This document shows, piece after piece, positions 1 to 9,210 of a stretch of 64,000 nucleotides of DNA. Both the position numbers and the translations under genes were made by a program. Under the pieces are notes generated by a model that saw only the letters and a program-made list of their open reading frames with translations, had not been told where the DNA came from and made no database searches. Source of the stretch: Capnocytophaga sp. (GTDB lineage Bacteria; Bacteroidota; Bacteroidia; Flavobacteriales; Flavobacteriaceae); contig JAUMUT010000002.1 in NCBI GenBank assembly GCA_030530525.1, forward strand, positions 99,012-163,011, in the 5' to 3' direction. How positions within the stretch are numbered: position 1 is the stretch's first letter; every line of letters begins with the position of its first letter.

Positions 1-529
1 GAATAATATTTCTACCGCTATTTTGGAGAGCTTTTGCCATTTTTTCATATCGTTCTATGGCAATTTTCCAATCCGATGGAGCGTGGCAATAATCATATTT
101 TAGATAATCAATTCCCCAACTTGCAAATGTTTTAGCATCTTGCTCTTCAAAGCCTAAACTTCCTGTATAACCAGCACAAGTAAGTTCGGCAGCGTCAGAA
201 TAAAGTCCTAATTTAAGCCCTTTGCTATGGACATAATCGGCAAGAGCTTTCATTCCTGACGGGAATTTTTTGGGGTCTGGGAGGAGGTTATTTTTGCTAT
301 CTCGTCCGCCTTGCCAGCCATCATCAATAAAAATAAATTGATAACCCAAATCACGCAAATTATTATCAACCAAAGCGTTAGCAATTGATTTCACATCGTC
401 TTCGGTGAGTTTGTCAGCGAAATAATTCCAAGTCATAAACCCCATAGGAGGCGTAGGAGCAACTGCATTTTGAGCTTTTATGAAAGGATTTATAAAAAAT
501 AAAACGAATAAAAAATAAATGTTTTTCAT
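1..529 (-). CDS. Secreted alpha-galactosidase (GH27), 3' part outside window
   Basis: Reading leftward from an ATG at 529 gives 176 codons with no stop, so the gene runs off the left edge. The protein opens with a Sec signal peptide (residues 1-20, ending IKAQ). The GH27 pattern follows: [10 protein letters not shown] at 29-37, FIDDGW at 67-72, a KLGLYSDA strand at 106-113, and YLKYDYC at 142-148, whose Asp146 is the expected catalytic nucleophile. GH27 enzymes remove terminal alpha-galactose, or alpha-N-acetylgalactosamine in related members, so glycan trimming in the periplasm or outside the cell is likely. The acid/base residue and C-terminal domain are not visible. A minus-strand -7 box (CAAAGATA on the plus strand, 548-555) lies 19 bases upstream, without a convincing -33 partner. 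Substrate is inferred from family only. Confidence 0.88.
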   Translation of the reverse strand, partial: MKNIYFLFVLFFINPFIKAQNAVAPTPPMGFMTWNYFADKLTEDDVKSIANALVDNNLRDLGYQFIFIDDGWQGGRDSKNNLLPDPKKFPSGMKALADYVHSKGLKLGLYSDAAELTCAGYTGSLGFEEQDAKTFASWGIDYLKYDYCHAPSDWKIAIERYEKMAKALQNSGRNII

Positions 530-694
530 AAAAAATAAAAAGTACTGCAAAGATATTAAAAATTATTTAATAAAAAAATTAAGATAAAAAAATAAGCTAA
601 AAATACATTTTGAAAAGAATAAAAAGACAAAAAAATCTTATTATTTAGATTGGAAATAAATTACAAAAAAACTTGGATTATTAACAAAAAAGTA

Positions 695-725
695 TTGTTA
701 AACTCATTTAAATGTACTAATTTTG
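695..725 (+). promoter_or_regulatory. Promoter of the nqr operon
   Basis: TTG at 695-697 and TAATTTTG at 718-725 with a 20-base spacer match the Bacteroidetes housekeeping promoter. The -7 box ends 38 bases before the nqrA start. The surrounding 530-694 stretch is AT-rich and shows nothing else apart from the divergent -7 box at 548-555. Confidence 0.6.
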
Positions 726-763
726 TCCGATTTTTAAAAATAAACTAACTAATATTTTATCTT

Positions 764-2119
764 ATGTCAAACGACATTCATATTAGAAAAGGGTTGAATA
801 TCAGTTTGTTAGGTAGTGCAGAAAAGCAAACCAAAGCCTTGCCGTTGGCATCTTTGTATTGTTTGAAGCCATCTGACTTTCATTTAGTTGTACCTAAATT
901 AGTTGCTCGTGAAGGGGCGGCGGTAAAAGCTGGTGATACTATTTTCTACGACAAAAGAGATGAAAGGGTACTTTTCCCTTCGCCTGTTAGTGGTACTATT
1001 ACGGAAATTGTTCGTGGAGAACGCCGTAAAATTCTGGAAATCAGGATAAAACCTGATGCTACACAAACTTACCAAGATTTTGGAAAGCAAGAGGTAGCTT
1101 CTCTTTCGGCGGAACAAATAAAGGAGCATTTGTTGCGTTCAGGAGCGTGGCCACTAATCAAACAACGCCCTTATGACGTGATTGCCAATCCCGATGGAAA
1201 GCCAAAAGCTATCTTTGTATCGGCTTGCAAAACCAATCCGCTCGCTCCCGACTACGACTATGTGCTCAAAGGCAAAGAGCAAGCACTACAAACTGCTCTT
1301 ACAGCCTTAGCCAAACTAACAACAGGTAAAGTACACGTGTCTGTTTTTAAGGACAGCTCGTTGTCTCCTTTCCGTAACCTCAAAGACATTGTTGTGCATA
1401 ATGTATCTGGACCACACCCTGCTGGGAACGTCAGTACTCAAATTGCACAAATTAGCCCTATCAATAAAGGTGAAGTGGTGTGGGTAGTAACCCCACAGGA
1501 TTTGGTGGTTATTGGTGAACTCTTCTTAACAGGTAAGCTCAATCTTACGCGTACTGTGGCTCTTACCGGAGCTTCTATCAGTACTCCTCACTACGTTACT
1601 GTTCTTGCAGGTGCTCAAATCAGTGGGGTAATAGGTAATGAGGTGAAAGATTTTGCTGCTACACGTATCATCAGTGGCGATGTACTTACAGGTAGCAAGG
1701 TGAGCGAAACAGGTTTCTTAGGTTTTTATGACGACCAAATTACAGCAATTCCCGAAGGAAACGACTACGAATTGTTTGGCTGGGCAAAACCTGTGAGTAA
1801 TAAGATTTCGCTTACTCGCTCGCTTACCTTCTCTTGGCTCAACCCTAAGAAAAAGTATAACCTCAATACCAATACCAATGGCGAACAACGCGCTTTTGTG
1901 GTAACAGGTATGTATGAGGAAGTTTTCCCATTGGATATTTACCCTATGCATCTGCTTAAAGCCTGTTTGTATAAGGATTTAGACGAATTGGAAAACCTCG
2001 GTGCTTATGAAGTAGCCCCTGAGGATTTTGCCCTTACTGAGTTTGTGTGTGTGTCTAAACAACCTCACCAGCAAATCATCAGAGACGGACTTGATTTAAT
2101 GATGGCTGAATTAGGCTAA
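764..2119 (+). CDS. nqrA: Na+-translocating NADH:quinone reductase subunit A
   Basis: NqrA is the large cytoplasmic-side subunit of the six-subunit sodium-pumping NADH:ubiquinone/menaquinone oxidoreductase and takes part in quinone binding. The 451-residue protein has the usual length. It starts with the typical IRKGLNISLLG segment, has the hydrophobic GAxISTPHYV region in the middle, and lacks membrane helices, as expected. It is the first gene of the operon, behind the promoter at 695-725. The GC content is clearly higher than in most of the window; a sample at 1201-1260 has 30 of 60 G+C. The nqr order is broken directly after it by two unrelated genes before nqrB at 3365. Confidence 0.96.
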   Translation: MSNDIHIRKGLNISLLGSAEKQTKALPLASLYCLKPSDFHLVVPKLVAREGAAVKAGDTIFYDKRDERVLFPSPVSGTITEIVRGERRKILEIRIKPDATQTYQDFGKQEVASLSAEQIKEHLLRSGAWPLIKQRPYDVIANPDGKPKAIFVSACKTNPLAPDYDYVLKGKEQALQTALTALAKLTTGKVHVSVFKDSSLSPFRNLKDIVVHNVSGPHPAGNVSTQIAQISPINKGEVVWVVTPQDLVVIGELFLTGKLNLTRTVALTGASISTPHYVTVLAGAQISGVIGNEVKDFAATRIISGDVLTGSKVSETGFLGFYDDQITAIPEGNDYELFGWAKPVSNKISLTRSLTFSWLNPKKKYNLNTNTNGEQRAFVVTGMYEEVFPLDIYPMHLLKACLYKDLDELENLGAYEVAPEDFALTEFVCVSKQPHQQIIRDGLDLMMAELG

Positions 2120-2151
2120 TGGTTAAAGCATAACGATTTAACTTTTTAAGT

Positions 2152-2841
2152 ATGAGATTGACAGAAAAACAATACAAAGCGCAATTTGCCGAAGAAGATG
2201 CCGTAGGTTGGGATGCTATGGATGAGGCTTTACTAAAAGTGTATCCTGAACAAGAACCTCGTCATTACGGACCTATCCTAAAATATATGCTTGGGGGGGA
2301 AGATCCTCTTGATGGTATTAGTATTTACGATAACCACGAGCAGATTTTCCACCGCCATATAGTGTCCTATGGAATGAGCGAATTGTATTACTCTCCTGAG
2401 AGTGCTACTAATGAATTTAGTGGTTGGGGATTTGAATTTACCTGTCGCGTGATTCCTTTCGAGGAAGATAAAAATGCGGACAAAGGAACTAAACACGAAC
2501 CTTACTGGACAATGAACCTGATGCAAAATTTAGCGCGTTATGTGTTTGAAAGCCAAAAATGGTTTGAAGCCTATCACTTTATTCCAGCCAACGGACCCAT
2601 CCGTTCTGATACGGATACCAAATTAGTAGGGATAGCCTTTGCACCTGACCCTCAGTTGGGTACGATTGACACTCCTAATGGTGAGGTAGCTTTTTTGCAG
2701 ATGGTTGGCATCACTCAAGAGGAATTGGATTGGCTTTGGCAAGACCCTACAACGGGTAGAGTAGAGGAACTTATCAATAAGATGAGGGAAGACAATCCGC
2801 TGTTAATTACTGATTTAAAAAGAGAAAAATCGTATGTGTAA
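2152..2841 (+). CDS. SUFU (suppressor of fused) domain protein inside the nqr operon
   Basis: The 229-residue soluble protein matches the bacterial SUFU family: HYGPILKYMLGGEDPLDGIS near 38-57, a central GWGFEFTCRV stretch near 91-100, and the later block with TPNGEVAFLQMVGITQEEL. No signal peptide or membrane segment is seen. Bacterial SUFU proteins are described as immunity proteins in contact-dependent and polymorphic toxin systems, but many are lone genes of unknown role. This one has no toxin gene nearby. It starts 32 bases after nqrA stops, and its stop overlaps the next start by one base (TAATG at 2839-2843), so it is translated from the nqr message. The base composition is not obviously different from its neighbours. 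Family call is firm; function is not. Confidence 0.8.
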   Translation: MRLTEKQYKAQFAEEDAVGWDAMDEALLKVYPEQEPRHYGPILKYMLGGEDPLDGISIYDNHEQIFHRHIVSYGMSELYYSPESATNEFSGWGFEFTCRVIPFEEDKNADKGTKHEPYWTMNLMQNLARYVFESQKWFEAYHFIPANGPIRSDTDTKLVGIAFAPDPQLGTIDTPNGEVAFLQMVGITQEELDWLWQDPTTGRVEELINKMREDNPLLITDLKREKSYV

Positions 2842-3341
2842 TGGCAAGACCTGCAACGAAGCGAGATTTAGAGGACTTAGCTAAAGAAAACTACCAAAAG
2901 TTGGTTTCTTTAATAGAAGCACTTCCTGAAAGTGAACGAGAAAAAGCATTTCCCGAAGGCACAATGAATAGAAATATTCGCGATGTGATAGGACATTTGT
3001 ATCATTGGCACTTGTTATTCTTAAATTGGTATGAAGTAGGAATGCAAGGTGAAAAACCTAAAATACCCAAAGAAGGTTATGCCCTTGCTGATACTCCTAA
3101 ACTAAACCGAGCAATTTGGGAAGAATGTCAAAAAGTATCGCTTATTGAGATGCTTTCACTATTGGAAACCTCACATAACAAGGTGTATCAAATTATTGAA
3201 AAGCATACTGATGACGAACTTTTTACAAAAAAGAAATACCAATGGACGGGTAGTACTTCATTAGGTTCTTACTTAGTTTCGGCAACGTCAAGCCATTATG
3301 ATTGGGCTTTAAAACTAATTCGTAAATCGATAAAAAAGTAA
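2841..3341 (+). CDS. ClbS/DfsB-family (DUF1706) four-helix protein
   Basis: The 166-residue protein fits the ClbS/DfsB family: start MARPATKRDLEDLA, the RDVIGHLYHWHLLFLNWYEVG segment near residues 47-67, and a C-terminal SSHYDWALKLIRK helix. ClbS hydrolyses the colibactin warhead and protects producer cells. Most relatives have no known substrate, so a protective or small-molecule-modifying role is only inference. The start codon shares its A with the SUFU stop codon, a typical sign of coupled translation. nqrB begins 23 bases after the stop. No colibactin-like or other polyketide gene is present in the window. Confidence 0.8.
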   Translation: MARPATKRDLEDLAKENYQKLVSLIEALPESEREKAFPEGTMNRNIRDVIGHLYHWHLLFLNWYEVGMQGEKPKIPKEGYALADTPKLNRAIWEECQKVSLIEMLSLLETSHNKVYQIIEKHTDDELFTKKKYQWTGSTSLGSYLVSATSSHYDWALKLIRKSIKK

Positions 3342-3364
3342 ATATTTAACTTATTCATAAGAAA

Positions 3365-4597
3365 ATGAGTTTAAAAAGTAAATTAAATACATTAAAAGAA
3401 AAATATAAAGGCACTAAGTGGGAAACGACTTTCAATGCGCTCCACACTTTCCTTTATACGCCTAATGAAGTAACTCACGGCGGTACTCACATTAAGGCGG
3501 CTGATGACCTAAAACGAACAATGAATATGGTGGTAATGGCACTGATTCCTTGTTTGATTTTTGGTATTTTTAATGCAGGTTACCAACATCAAATAGCATT
3601 TGGTACTTTGGAGCCTGTGGCAGGAATGTCTTTTTTTAGTGGAGATTTTTGGAATTGGACAAACTTCTCTCTTGGAGCTATCAAAGTACTTCCGCTTGTT
3701 ATTGTTTCCTATCTTGTTGGATTAGGAATTGAATTTATCTTCGCTACCATTCGTGGACACGAAGTAGAAGAAGGATATTTGGTAACAGGTATGTTAGTGC
3801 CACTTATCGTTCCTATTGACCTTCCTCTTTGGATGCTTGCCATAGCAGTTGCCTTTGGGGTAATCATTGGTAAAGAAGTTTTTGGTGGTACAGGAATGAA
3901 TATTCTTAACCCTGCTCTTACCATTCGTGCGTTCTTGTTCTTTGCTTATCCAACTTCTATGACAGGAGATAAAGTATGGGTAGAAGGAGCACTTGATAGA
4001 GCTAATGAAATAGCCGCAGGAGCAAGACCCGCTACCGATGCCGTATCAGGAGAAACTATTTTAGGTTATTTGGCACAAGGACAATCAGGAACGTATCAAC
4101 TTTCTGACCTTTTTTATGGTTTTATACCAGGTTCCGTAGGAGAAACTTCTACTTTGTTAATCCTTTTGGCAGGTTTATTCCTTATTTATACCAAAATTGC
4201 TTCTTGGCGTATAATGTTTAGTATGTTTGTAGGAGCTTGGGTGATGGGTGCTATCTTTAATTGTTTAGCTCCGTCTATGGAAGGAACTCACTTCTTTGCA
4301 TTGTGGAGCTTACCAGCTTATGAACACTTGCTTATTGGAGGCTTGGCTTTCGGGGCTGTATTTATGGCAACAGACCCAGTTACAGCGGCACAAACCAATA
4401 AAGGGAAATACATTTACGGCTTCTTAGCAGGATTTATAGCTATCGCAATTCGTTGCTTTAACCCAGCTTATCCAGAAGGGGTGATGCTTGCAATCCTTTT
4501 GATGAATGTATTGGCTCCTACCATTGACCATTTCGTAGTACAAGGCAATATATCACGCCGTAAAAAACGTCTTAAATCAATCACTAAAACCGCATAA
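3365..4597 (+). CDS. nqrB: Na+-NQR subunit B (membrane, covalent FMN)
   Basis: NqrB is the main membrane subunit of Na+-NQR, carrying covalent FMN, and it forms part of the sodium path and quinone site. The 410-residue protein has about ten hydrophobic segments. The flavin attachment motif appears as DAVSGET at 225-231, with Thr231 in the position of the flavinylated threonine (family consensus SGAT). GGTGMNILNPAL at 174-185 and GAVFMATDPVTAAQ further on are typical. ApbE, which attaches the FMN, is not in this window. nqrC follows after 2 bases. Confidence 0.96.
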   Translation: MSLKSKLNTLKEKYKGTKWETTFNALHTFLYTPNEVTHGGTHIKAADDLKRTMNMVVMALIPCLIFGIFNAGYQHQIAFGTLEPVAGMSFFSGDFWNWTNFSLGAIKVLPLVIVSYLVGLGIEFIFATIRGHEVEEGYLVTGMLVPLIVPIDLPLWMLAIAVAFGVIIGKEVFGGTGMNILNPALTIRAFLFFAYPTSMTGDKVWVEGALDRANEIAAGARPATDAVSGETILGYLAQGQSGTYQLSDLFYGFIPGSVGETSTLLILLAGLFLIYTKIASWRIMFSMFVGAWVMGAIFNCLAPSMEGTHFFALWSLPAYEHLLIGGLAFGAVFMATDPVTAAQTNKGKYIYGFLAGFIAIAIRCFNPAYPEGVMLAILLMNVLAPTIDHFVVQGNISRRKKRLKSITKTA

Positions 4598-4599
4598 TT

Positions 4600-5340
4600 A
4601 TGGCAATCAAAACAGAAAGTAATTCATATACCGTGATTTTCGCCATTGTGATGGTGGTAATCGTAGGGGCTTTGCTTGCAGGGGTTTCTTCTGCTCTAAG
4701 TCATCAAATTAGTGAGAACAGAAAATTAGAAAAGAAACAAAATATCCTCTATGCTATTGGGGTAAATAAAAACCAAGGCGAATTAGGAGGAGGAAAAGTA
4801 GAGTTTCTTTCTACTACCGAAGCAAATGCAGAATTTGATAAATATATTAAAGCTCAATATCTTATAGAAGCTGGAAATAATGCCAAAGAAGTAAAAGGTG
4901 CGGACGACCTTATTAATTTCAATGGCCACAGAGAAGGATTACCCCTTTATGTAGCAGAAAAAGAAGGCAAAACACTTTATGTTATACCTGTTTCAGGACG
5001 TGGTTTGTGGGATGCCATTTGGGGGTATATCGCAGTAGATAAAGACCTTATCGTGCAAGGAGTTTTCTTTGATCACAAAGGAGAAACTGCTGGTTTAGGA
5101 GCAAACATCAAAGAACGTTTCTTTATGGATGATTTTATTGGAGAACATCTTTTAGATGCTGCTGGTAACTTCCAAAGTATCCAAATATCTAAAACCAATG
5201 CAGACCCTGAAAATAAAAGAAAAGAAGACGGGAAAGTAGATGCTATCGCAGGTTCAACCCTTACAGGTAACGGAGTACAAGCGATGATTCAAGATGGGAT
5301 CGACCCGTATGTTTCCTATATTAAAAGTTTAAATAAATAA
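4600..5340 (+). CDS. nqrC: Na+-NQR subunit C (periplasmic FMN domain)
   Basis: The 246-residue protein has one N-terminal membrane helix (about residues 12-33) and a periplasmic FMN-binding domain. The flavinylation motif is DAIAGST at 214-220, so Thr220 should carry FMN; the usual SGAT reads AGST here. GRGLWDAIWGY near 136-146 and the GETAGLGANI segment are family hallmarks. NqrC relays electrons within the complex at the periplasmic face. It sits 2 bases after nqrB and 4 bases before nqrD. Confidence 0.95.
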   Translation: MAIKTESNSYTVIFAIVMVVIVGALLAGVSSALSHQISENRKLEKKQNILYAIGVNKNQGELGGGKVEFLSTTEANAEFDKYIKAQYLIEAGNNAKEVKGADDLINFNGHREGLPLYVAEKEGKTLYVIPVSGRGLWDAIWGYIAVDKDLIVQGVFFDHKGETAGLGANIKERFFMDDFIGEHLLDAAGNFQSIQISKTNADPENKRKEDGKVDAIAGSTLTGNGVQAMIQDGIDPYVSYIKSLNK

Positions 5341-5344
5341 GATT

Positions 5345-5992
5345 ATGGGACTAACAAAAAAAGATATAAAATTAGTAACCGACCCGCTATGGGATAATAA
5401 CCCCGTAACGGTACAGGTATTAGGTATCTGTTCTGCTTTGGCTATTACTGCCCAACTGAAAGCAGCTATCGTGATGAGTCTTTCCTTTACCTTTGTATTG
5501 GTAATGGGGAACGTAACTATTTCATTACTTAGAAATGTAATTCCGCCTAAAATCCGTATCATCGCACAGCTTATCGTTGCTGCGGCTTTGGTAATTGTGG
5601 TGGATTTTGTACTGAAAGCCTTTGTATATGACCTTAGCAAACAGCTATCGGTATATGTAGGGCTTATTATTACCAACTGTATCCTGATGGGACGTTTTGA
5701 AGCATTCGCTTTGGGTAATCCGCCAAAAGAATCTTTCTTAGATGCCTTAGGAAATGGTTTCGGATATTCTGTGGCGTTGCTTATTGTAGCGTTTTTCCGT
5801 GAGCTTTTAGGTTCAGGTACTTTGCTCGGTTTCCAAGTATTGGGCGATCCTATCAAGAAAACAGGAGCATATGCTTTAGGATATGAAAACAACGGGTTTA
5901 TGCTACTTGCTCCAATGGCTTTGGTAACCTATGGAATTGTGGTATGGGTACAACGCTCACGCAATAAATCACTAATAGAAGACAGTCATTAA
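5345..5992 (+). CDS. nqrD: Na+-NQR subunit D
   Basis: The 215-residue, six-helix membrane subunit is of the normal length. It carries the VLGICSALAITAQLK half-helix containing a cysteine (Cys29) that, with NqrE, coordinates the intramembrane iron-sulfur centre. ITNCILMGRFEAFA near 110-123 supplies the second conserved Cys. NqrD and NqrE are inverted homologs forming the core of the electron and sodium path. It starts 4 bases after nqrC, and nqrE follows 20 bases later. Confidence 0.95.
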   Translation: MGLTKKDIKLVTDPLWDNNPVTVQVLGICSALAITAQLKAAIVMSLSFTFVLVMGNVTISLLRNVIPPKIRIIAQLIVAAALVIVVDFVLKAFVYDLSKQLSVYVGLIITNCILMGRFEAFALGNPPKESFLDALGNGFGYSVALLIVAFFRELLGSGTLLGFQVLGDPIKKTGAYALGYENNGFMLLAPMALVTYGIVVWVQRSRNKSLIEDSH

Positions 5993-6012
5993 TCATTTAA
6001 AAAGAAAAGAAA

Positions 6013-6750
6013 ATGTTAGAATATTTAACACTGATTTTTAAATCTATATTCGTTGAGAATATGATTTTCGCTACCTTCTTAGGTATGTGTTCCTACTTGG
6101 CTGTATCTAAAAAAGTATCTACTGCATTAGGGCTTGGTATAGCTGTTACGGTAGTGCAAGTACTTACCGTACCAATGAACTGGCTTTTGAATGAATATAT
6201 TCTTAAAGAAGGTGCTTTGGCTTGGTTAGGCGAAGAGTACGCAAGTTATGATTTAAGTTTCTTAACTTATATTTTATTTATCGCTACGGTGGCTACAATG
6301 GTACAATTATTAGAGATTATCGTAGAGAAATTCTCTCCATCGCTCTATAATTCATTGGGTATCTTCTTACCTCTGATAGCAGTAAACTGTGCTATCTTAG
6401 GAGGATCGCTCTTTATGCAATCTCGTTCAGAAATTATTCATTCTTTTGGTCTTTCCGTAGCTTACGGATTTAGTTCAGGATTGGGTTGGGCAATAGCCAT
6501 CTTAGCATTGGCAGCTATTCGTGAGAAAATACGTTATTCACACGTACCTGCTCCTTTGCGTGGTTTGGGTATCACTTTCATTATCACAGGGCTTATGGCT
6601 ATTGGCTTTATGAGTTTTGGTGGTATGCTAACAGGTGGTAGTAGCAAAAAAGAAGAAGCTCCTAAACAAGAAACCACTATCCAACAAGAAGTTAAAACAG
6701 ATAAATTAGCCAATAACACAAAAGATTTAAGCAATGATATTAGCAAGTGA
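6013..6750 (+). CDS. nqrE: Na+-NQR subunit E with charged C-terminal tail
   Basis: Partner of Nqr[21 protein letters not shown] holds the first conserved Cys (Cys27) and [12 protein letters not shown] the second. Residues 1-210 cover the six-helix family core. After that comes a hydrophilic tail of about 35 residues rich in K, E, Q and T (from [10 protein letters not shown] onward) that classical proteobacterial NqrE (about 198 residues) lacks. Its role is unknown. The last 17 bases overlap the nqrF start in another frame, which supports translational coupling. Confidence 0.94.
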   Translation: MLEYLTLIFKSIFVENMIFATFLGMCSYLAVSKKVSTALGLGIAVTVVQVLTVPMNWLLNEYILKEGALAWLGEEYASYDLSFLTYILFIATVATMVQLLEIIVEKFSPSLYNSLGIFLPLIAVNCAILGGSLFMQSRSEIIHSFGLSVAYGFSSGLGWAIAILALAAIREKIRYSHVPAPLRGLGITFIITGLMAIGFMSFGGMLTGGSSKKEEAPKQETTIQQEVKTDKLANNTKDLSNDISK

Positions 6751-8047
6751 AATATTAACAACTATTACGGTAACGGTGATAGGGTTATTAGTGATAATCC
6801 TGTTGTTAGTGGCAATTTTGCTTTACGTAAAACAGAAGCTAACCCCATCGGGACCTGTAAAAATAACTATTAATAAAGAAAAAGTAATAGAAGTGCCTAT
6901 TGGAGGCTCATTACTTTCTACTTTGGGTAACGAGAAAATTTTCTTACCATCAGCTTGTGGTGGTAAAGGCTCTTGCTTGCAATGCGAATGCCACGTACAC
7001 GAAGGAGGAGGAGAAGCTCTTCCTACCGAAACCCCTCACTTTACTAAAAAAGAACTAAAAGAAGGAATACGTTTGGCTTGCCAAGTGAAAGTAAAACAAG
7101 ATATGGATATAAGCGTCCCTGAGCAAGTATTTGGTATCAAAAAATGGGAAGCTACCGTAGTACGTAATTATAACGTAGCCTCATTTATCAAAGAGTTTGT
7201 GGTAGAAATCCCTGAGGATATGGATTACAAACCAGGTGGATATATCCAAATTGAAATCCCACCTTGTGAAGTAAAATACTCTGATATCGACATTACAGCT
7301 CACCCTAAAGAACACCCAGGTGAACCTGATAAGTTTAAAATGGAATGGGATAAGTTCAAACTATGGCCTTTGGTGATGAAAAATACAGAACTTGCGGAAC
7401 GTGCCTACTCTATGGCTTCTTATCCTGCTGAAGGGCGTGAGATTATGCTAAACGTACGTATCGCTACCCCTCCGTTTGACAAAGCCAAAGGAGGCTGGAT
7501 GGATGTAAATCCGGGAGTTGCGTCATCATACATCTTCTCCCGCAAGCCTGGTGATAAGGTAACTATCTCTGGTCCTTATGGTGAGTTCTTCATTAATGAA
7601 TCTGATGCTGAGATGTTGTACGTAGGTGGAGGTGCAGGTATGGCACCTATGCGTTCGCACTTGTACCACTTATTCAAAACCTTGAAAACAGGACGTACTG
7701 TAACTTACTGGTATGGAGGTCGTTCAAAACGCGAGTTGTTCTATGTAGAGCATTTCCGCGAATTAGAGCGTGAGTTTCCTAACTTCAAGTTCTTCATTGT
7801 ACTTTCTGAGCCACTACCAGAAGACAATTGGAAAGTGAAGAAAGACATTCACGATACTGAAGGTGATGGTTTCTTAGGTTTTGTTCACAATGCTGTAATT
7901 GAACAGTATTTGAGCAAACACGAAGCACCCGAAGATATTGAATTGTACTTCTGCGGTCCTCCAATGATGAACAAAGCAGTTCAGAAAATGGGACAAGATT
8001 TCGGTATGCCCGATGAAAACATTCGTTTCGACGACTTTGGTGGTTAA
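6734..8047 (+). CDS. nqrF: Na+-NQR subunit F (NADH dehydrogenase; 2Fe-2S and FAD)
   Basis: NqrF is the electron entry subunit that oxidises NADH. A membrane anchor spans about residues 10-31. The plant-type ferredoxin domain has Cys75, Cys81, Cys84 and Cys116 as 2Fe-2S ligands. The FAD domain carries RAYSMASYP, and the NAD(P)H domain has [15 protein letters not shown] and a terminal [11 protein letters not shown] block. The 437-residue length is slightly above the usual 407. It starts inside nqrE (6734 versus stop 6750). A strong intrinsic terminator follows at 8067-8100, closing the operon. Confidence 0.96.
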   Translation: MILASEILTTITVTVIGLLVIILLLVAILLYVKQKLTPSGPVKITINKEKVIEVPIGGSLLSTLGNEKIFLPSACGGKGSCLQCECHVHEGGGEALPTETPHFTKKELKEGIRLACQVKVKQDMDISVPEQVFGIKKWEATVVRNYNVASFIKEFVVEIPEDMDYKPGGYIQIEIPPCEVKYSDIDITAHPKEHPGEPDKFKMEWDKFKLWPLVMKNTELAERAYSMASYPAEGREIMLNVRIATPPFDKAKGGWMDVNPGVASSYIFSRKPGDKVTISGPYGEFFINESDAEMLYVGGGAGMAPMRSHLYHLFKTLKTGRTVTYWYGGRSKRELFYVEHFRELEREFPNFKFFIVLSEPLPEDNWKVKKDIHDTEGDGFLGFVHNAVIEQYLSKHEAPEDIELYFCGPPMMNKAVQKMGQDFGMPDENIRFDDFGG

Positions 8048-8066
8048 TCACTACCTATATAAAACA

Positions 8067-8100
8067 AAAATCCGACTTAGCAATAGGTCGGATTTTTTTT
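8067..8100 (+). terminator. Intrinsic terminator after nqrF
   Basis: AATCCGAC and GTCGGATT arms enclose a loop of about 10 bases and are followed by a run of eight T. It ends the nqr operon. Confidence 0.9.
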
Positions 8101-8493
8101 ATTTATAAAATATTGATTTTCAGATGTAAATAAAAATTATTTTACATATAATATATATGATAATTTGTAAGTAATAATATTTTTATAAATAAAATTAAAT
8201 CATTCTAAAATTTGTAAAAAAAGCACGAGAAAATAAAAAAATAGATAAAAAAAAAGAAGATTTTTTATTTATTGGAAAAATAATAATATGACTAATATCA
8301 TTTTAAAAACAAATATATATCATTAAAAAAAATTAACAGCTATTTTATGTTAAAATTTAAGAAGTTAAGAGAATGATGTTTATTTTGTAATGGTTTGAAT
8401 TTTAGCATTTTATAATCTTATAAAGGAATAAAATACCTGTTAATCTTTTTAATTTAGATTTAATATATATTTCACAGAATATGTATATTTTAT
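8101..8493. other. AT-rich intergenic stretch without a gene
   Basis: Very AT-rich, with stops in all frames and no structured RNA that can be recognised. It presumably holds the upstream control region of nrfHA. No credible CRP/FNR-type palindrome was found by eye. Confidence 0.5.
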
Positions 8494-8524
8494 TTGTACA
8501 GATAAAATAAAAATTGTACGTTTG
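8494..8524 (+). promoter_or_regulatory. Promoter of nrfHA
   Basis: TTG at 8494-8496 and TACGTTTG at 8517-8524 with a 20-base spacer fit the Bacteroidetes promoter form. The hexamer TTGTAC occurs twice, at 8494-8499 and 8514-8519, exactly 20 bases apart, so it covers the -33 box and abuts the -7 box. The -7 box ends 33 bases before the nrfH start. Confidence 0.6.
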
Positions 8525-8557
8525 TAGCAAGAAAAAACACGAAATCAATATACAAAA

Positions 8558-9169
8558 ATGGCGACAACAAATACAACAACAAAGCCTATTGTAGAAAAGA
8601 AAAAACGATTTTTTCGTTACCTAATTCCTTCGTTGGTAGGAGTGTTTTTAGGTCTGGCAGGATATGTTTTCTATATTTCAAAGGCGCATTCTTATCTTTC
8701 GGATGACCCAAAAGCGTGTGTCAATTGCCATATTATGGCTCCTGAATATGCTACTTGGTTTCATTCTTCTCACGGACGAAATACAGTGTGTAACGACTGC
8801 CACGTGCCACACGATAATTTCTTTCGTAAATATTATTTCAAGGCAAGTGATGGGCTTCGGCACGCAACAATGTTCACTTTCCGTATGGAGCCACAAGTGA
8901 TAAAAATGCACGCACCTGGGCAAATGGTAGTACAAGAAAATTGTATTCGTTGCCACAATCAGTTAAATTCTGAAGTGCATACAGGGAAAGTTACTTCACA
9001 AATGGCACATAAAGATGAAGGACGACTTTGTTGGGAATGCCACAGAGAAGTGCCACACGGAAGAGTCAGAGGGCTTAGTACCGTTCCTGATGCTCAGGTT
9101 CCTATTCAAGACGATCCTATACCAGAATGGCTTGAAAATATGGTAAAAAGCGAACAAAAAGGTAAATAA
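8558..9169 (+). CDS. nrfH: Cytochrome c nitrite reductase small subunit (tetraheme quinol dehydrogenase)
   Basis: NrfH anchors NrfA to the inner membrane and passes electrons from menaquinol to it. The 203-residue protein has one N-terminal membrane helix (about 20-41) and four heme c motifs: CVNCH 54-58, CNDCH 78-82, CIRCH 129-133 and CWECH 158-162. This is the NapC/NirT/NrfH pattern. nrfA starts about 40 bases downstream, the standard nrfHA order of Bacteroidetes and epsilon- and deltaproteobacteria. Heme attachment would depend on the ResB/CcsA pair at 10771-12776. Confidence 0.95.
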   Translation: MATTNTTTKPIVEKKKRFFRYLIPSLVGVFLGLAGYVFYISKAHSYLSDDPKACVNCHIMAPEYATWFHSSHGRNTVCNDCHVPHDNFFRKYYFKASDGLRHATMFTFRMEPQVIKMHAPGQMVVQENCIRCHNQLNSEVHTGKVTSQMAHKDEGRLCWECHREVPHGRVRGLSTVPDAQVPIQDDPIPEWLENMVKSEQKGK

Positions 9170-9210
9170 ACTAATTAAATTAAGGATATACTAACAACAA
9201 CTTTATAGTG

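Noticed and set aside
2152..3341. Toxin-immunity module with a missed toxin
   Set aside because: All neighbouring frames are nqr genes; no short ORF with toxin features fits in the gaps.
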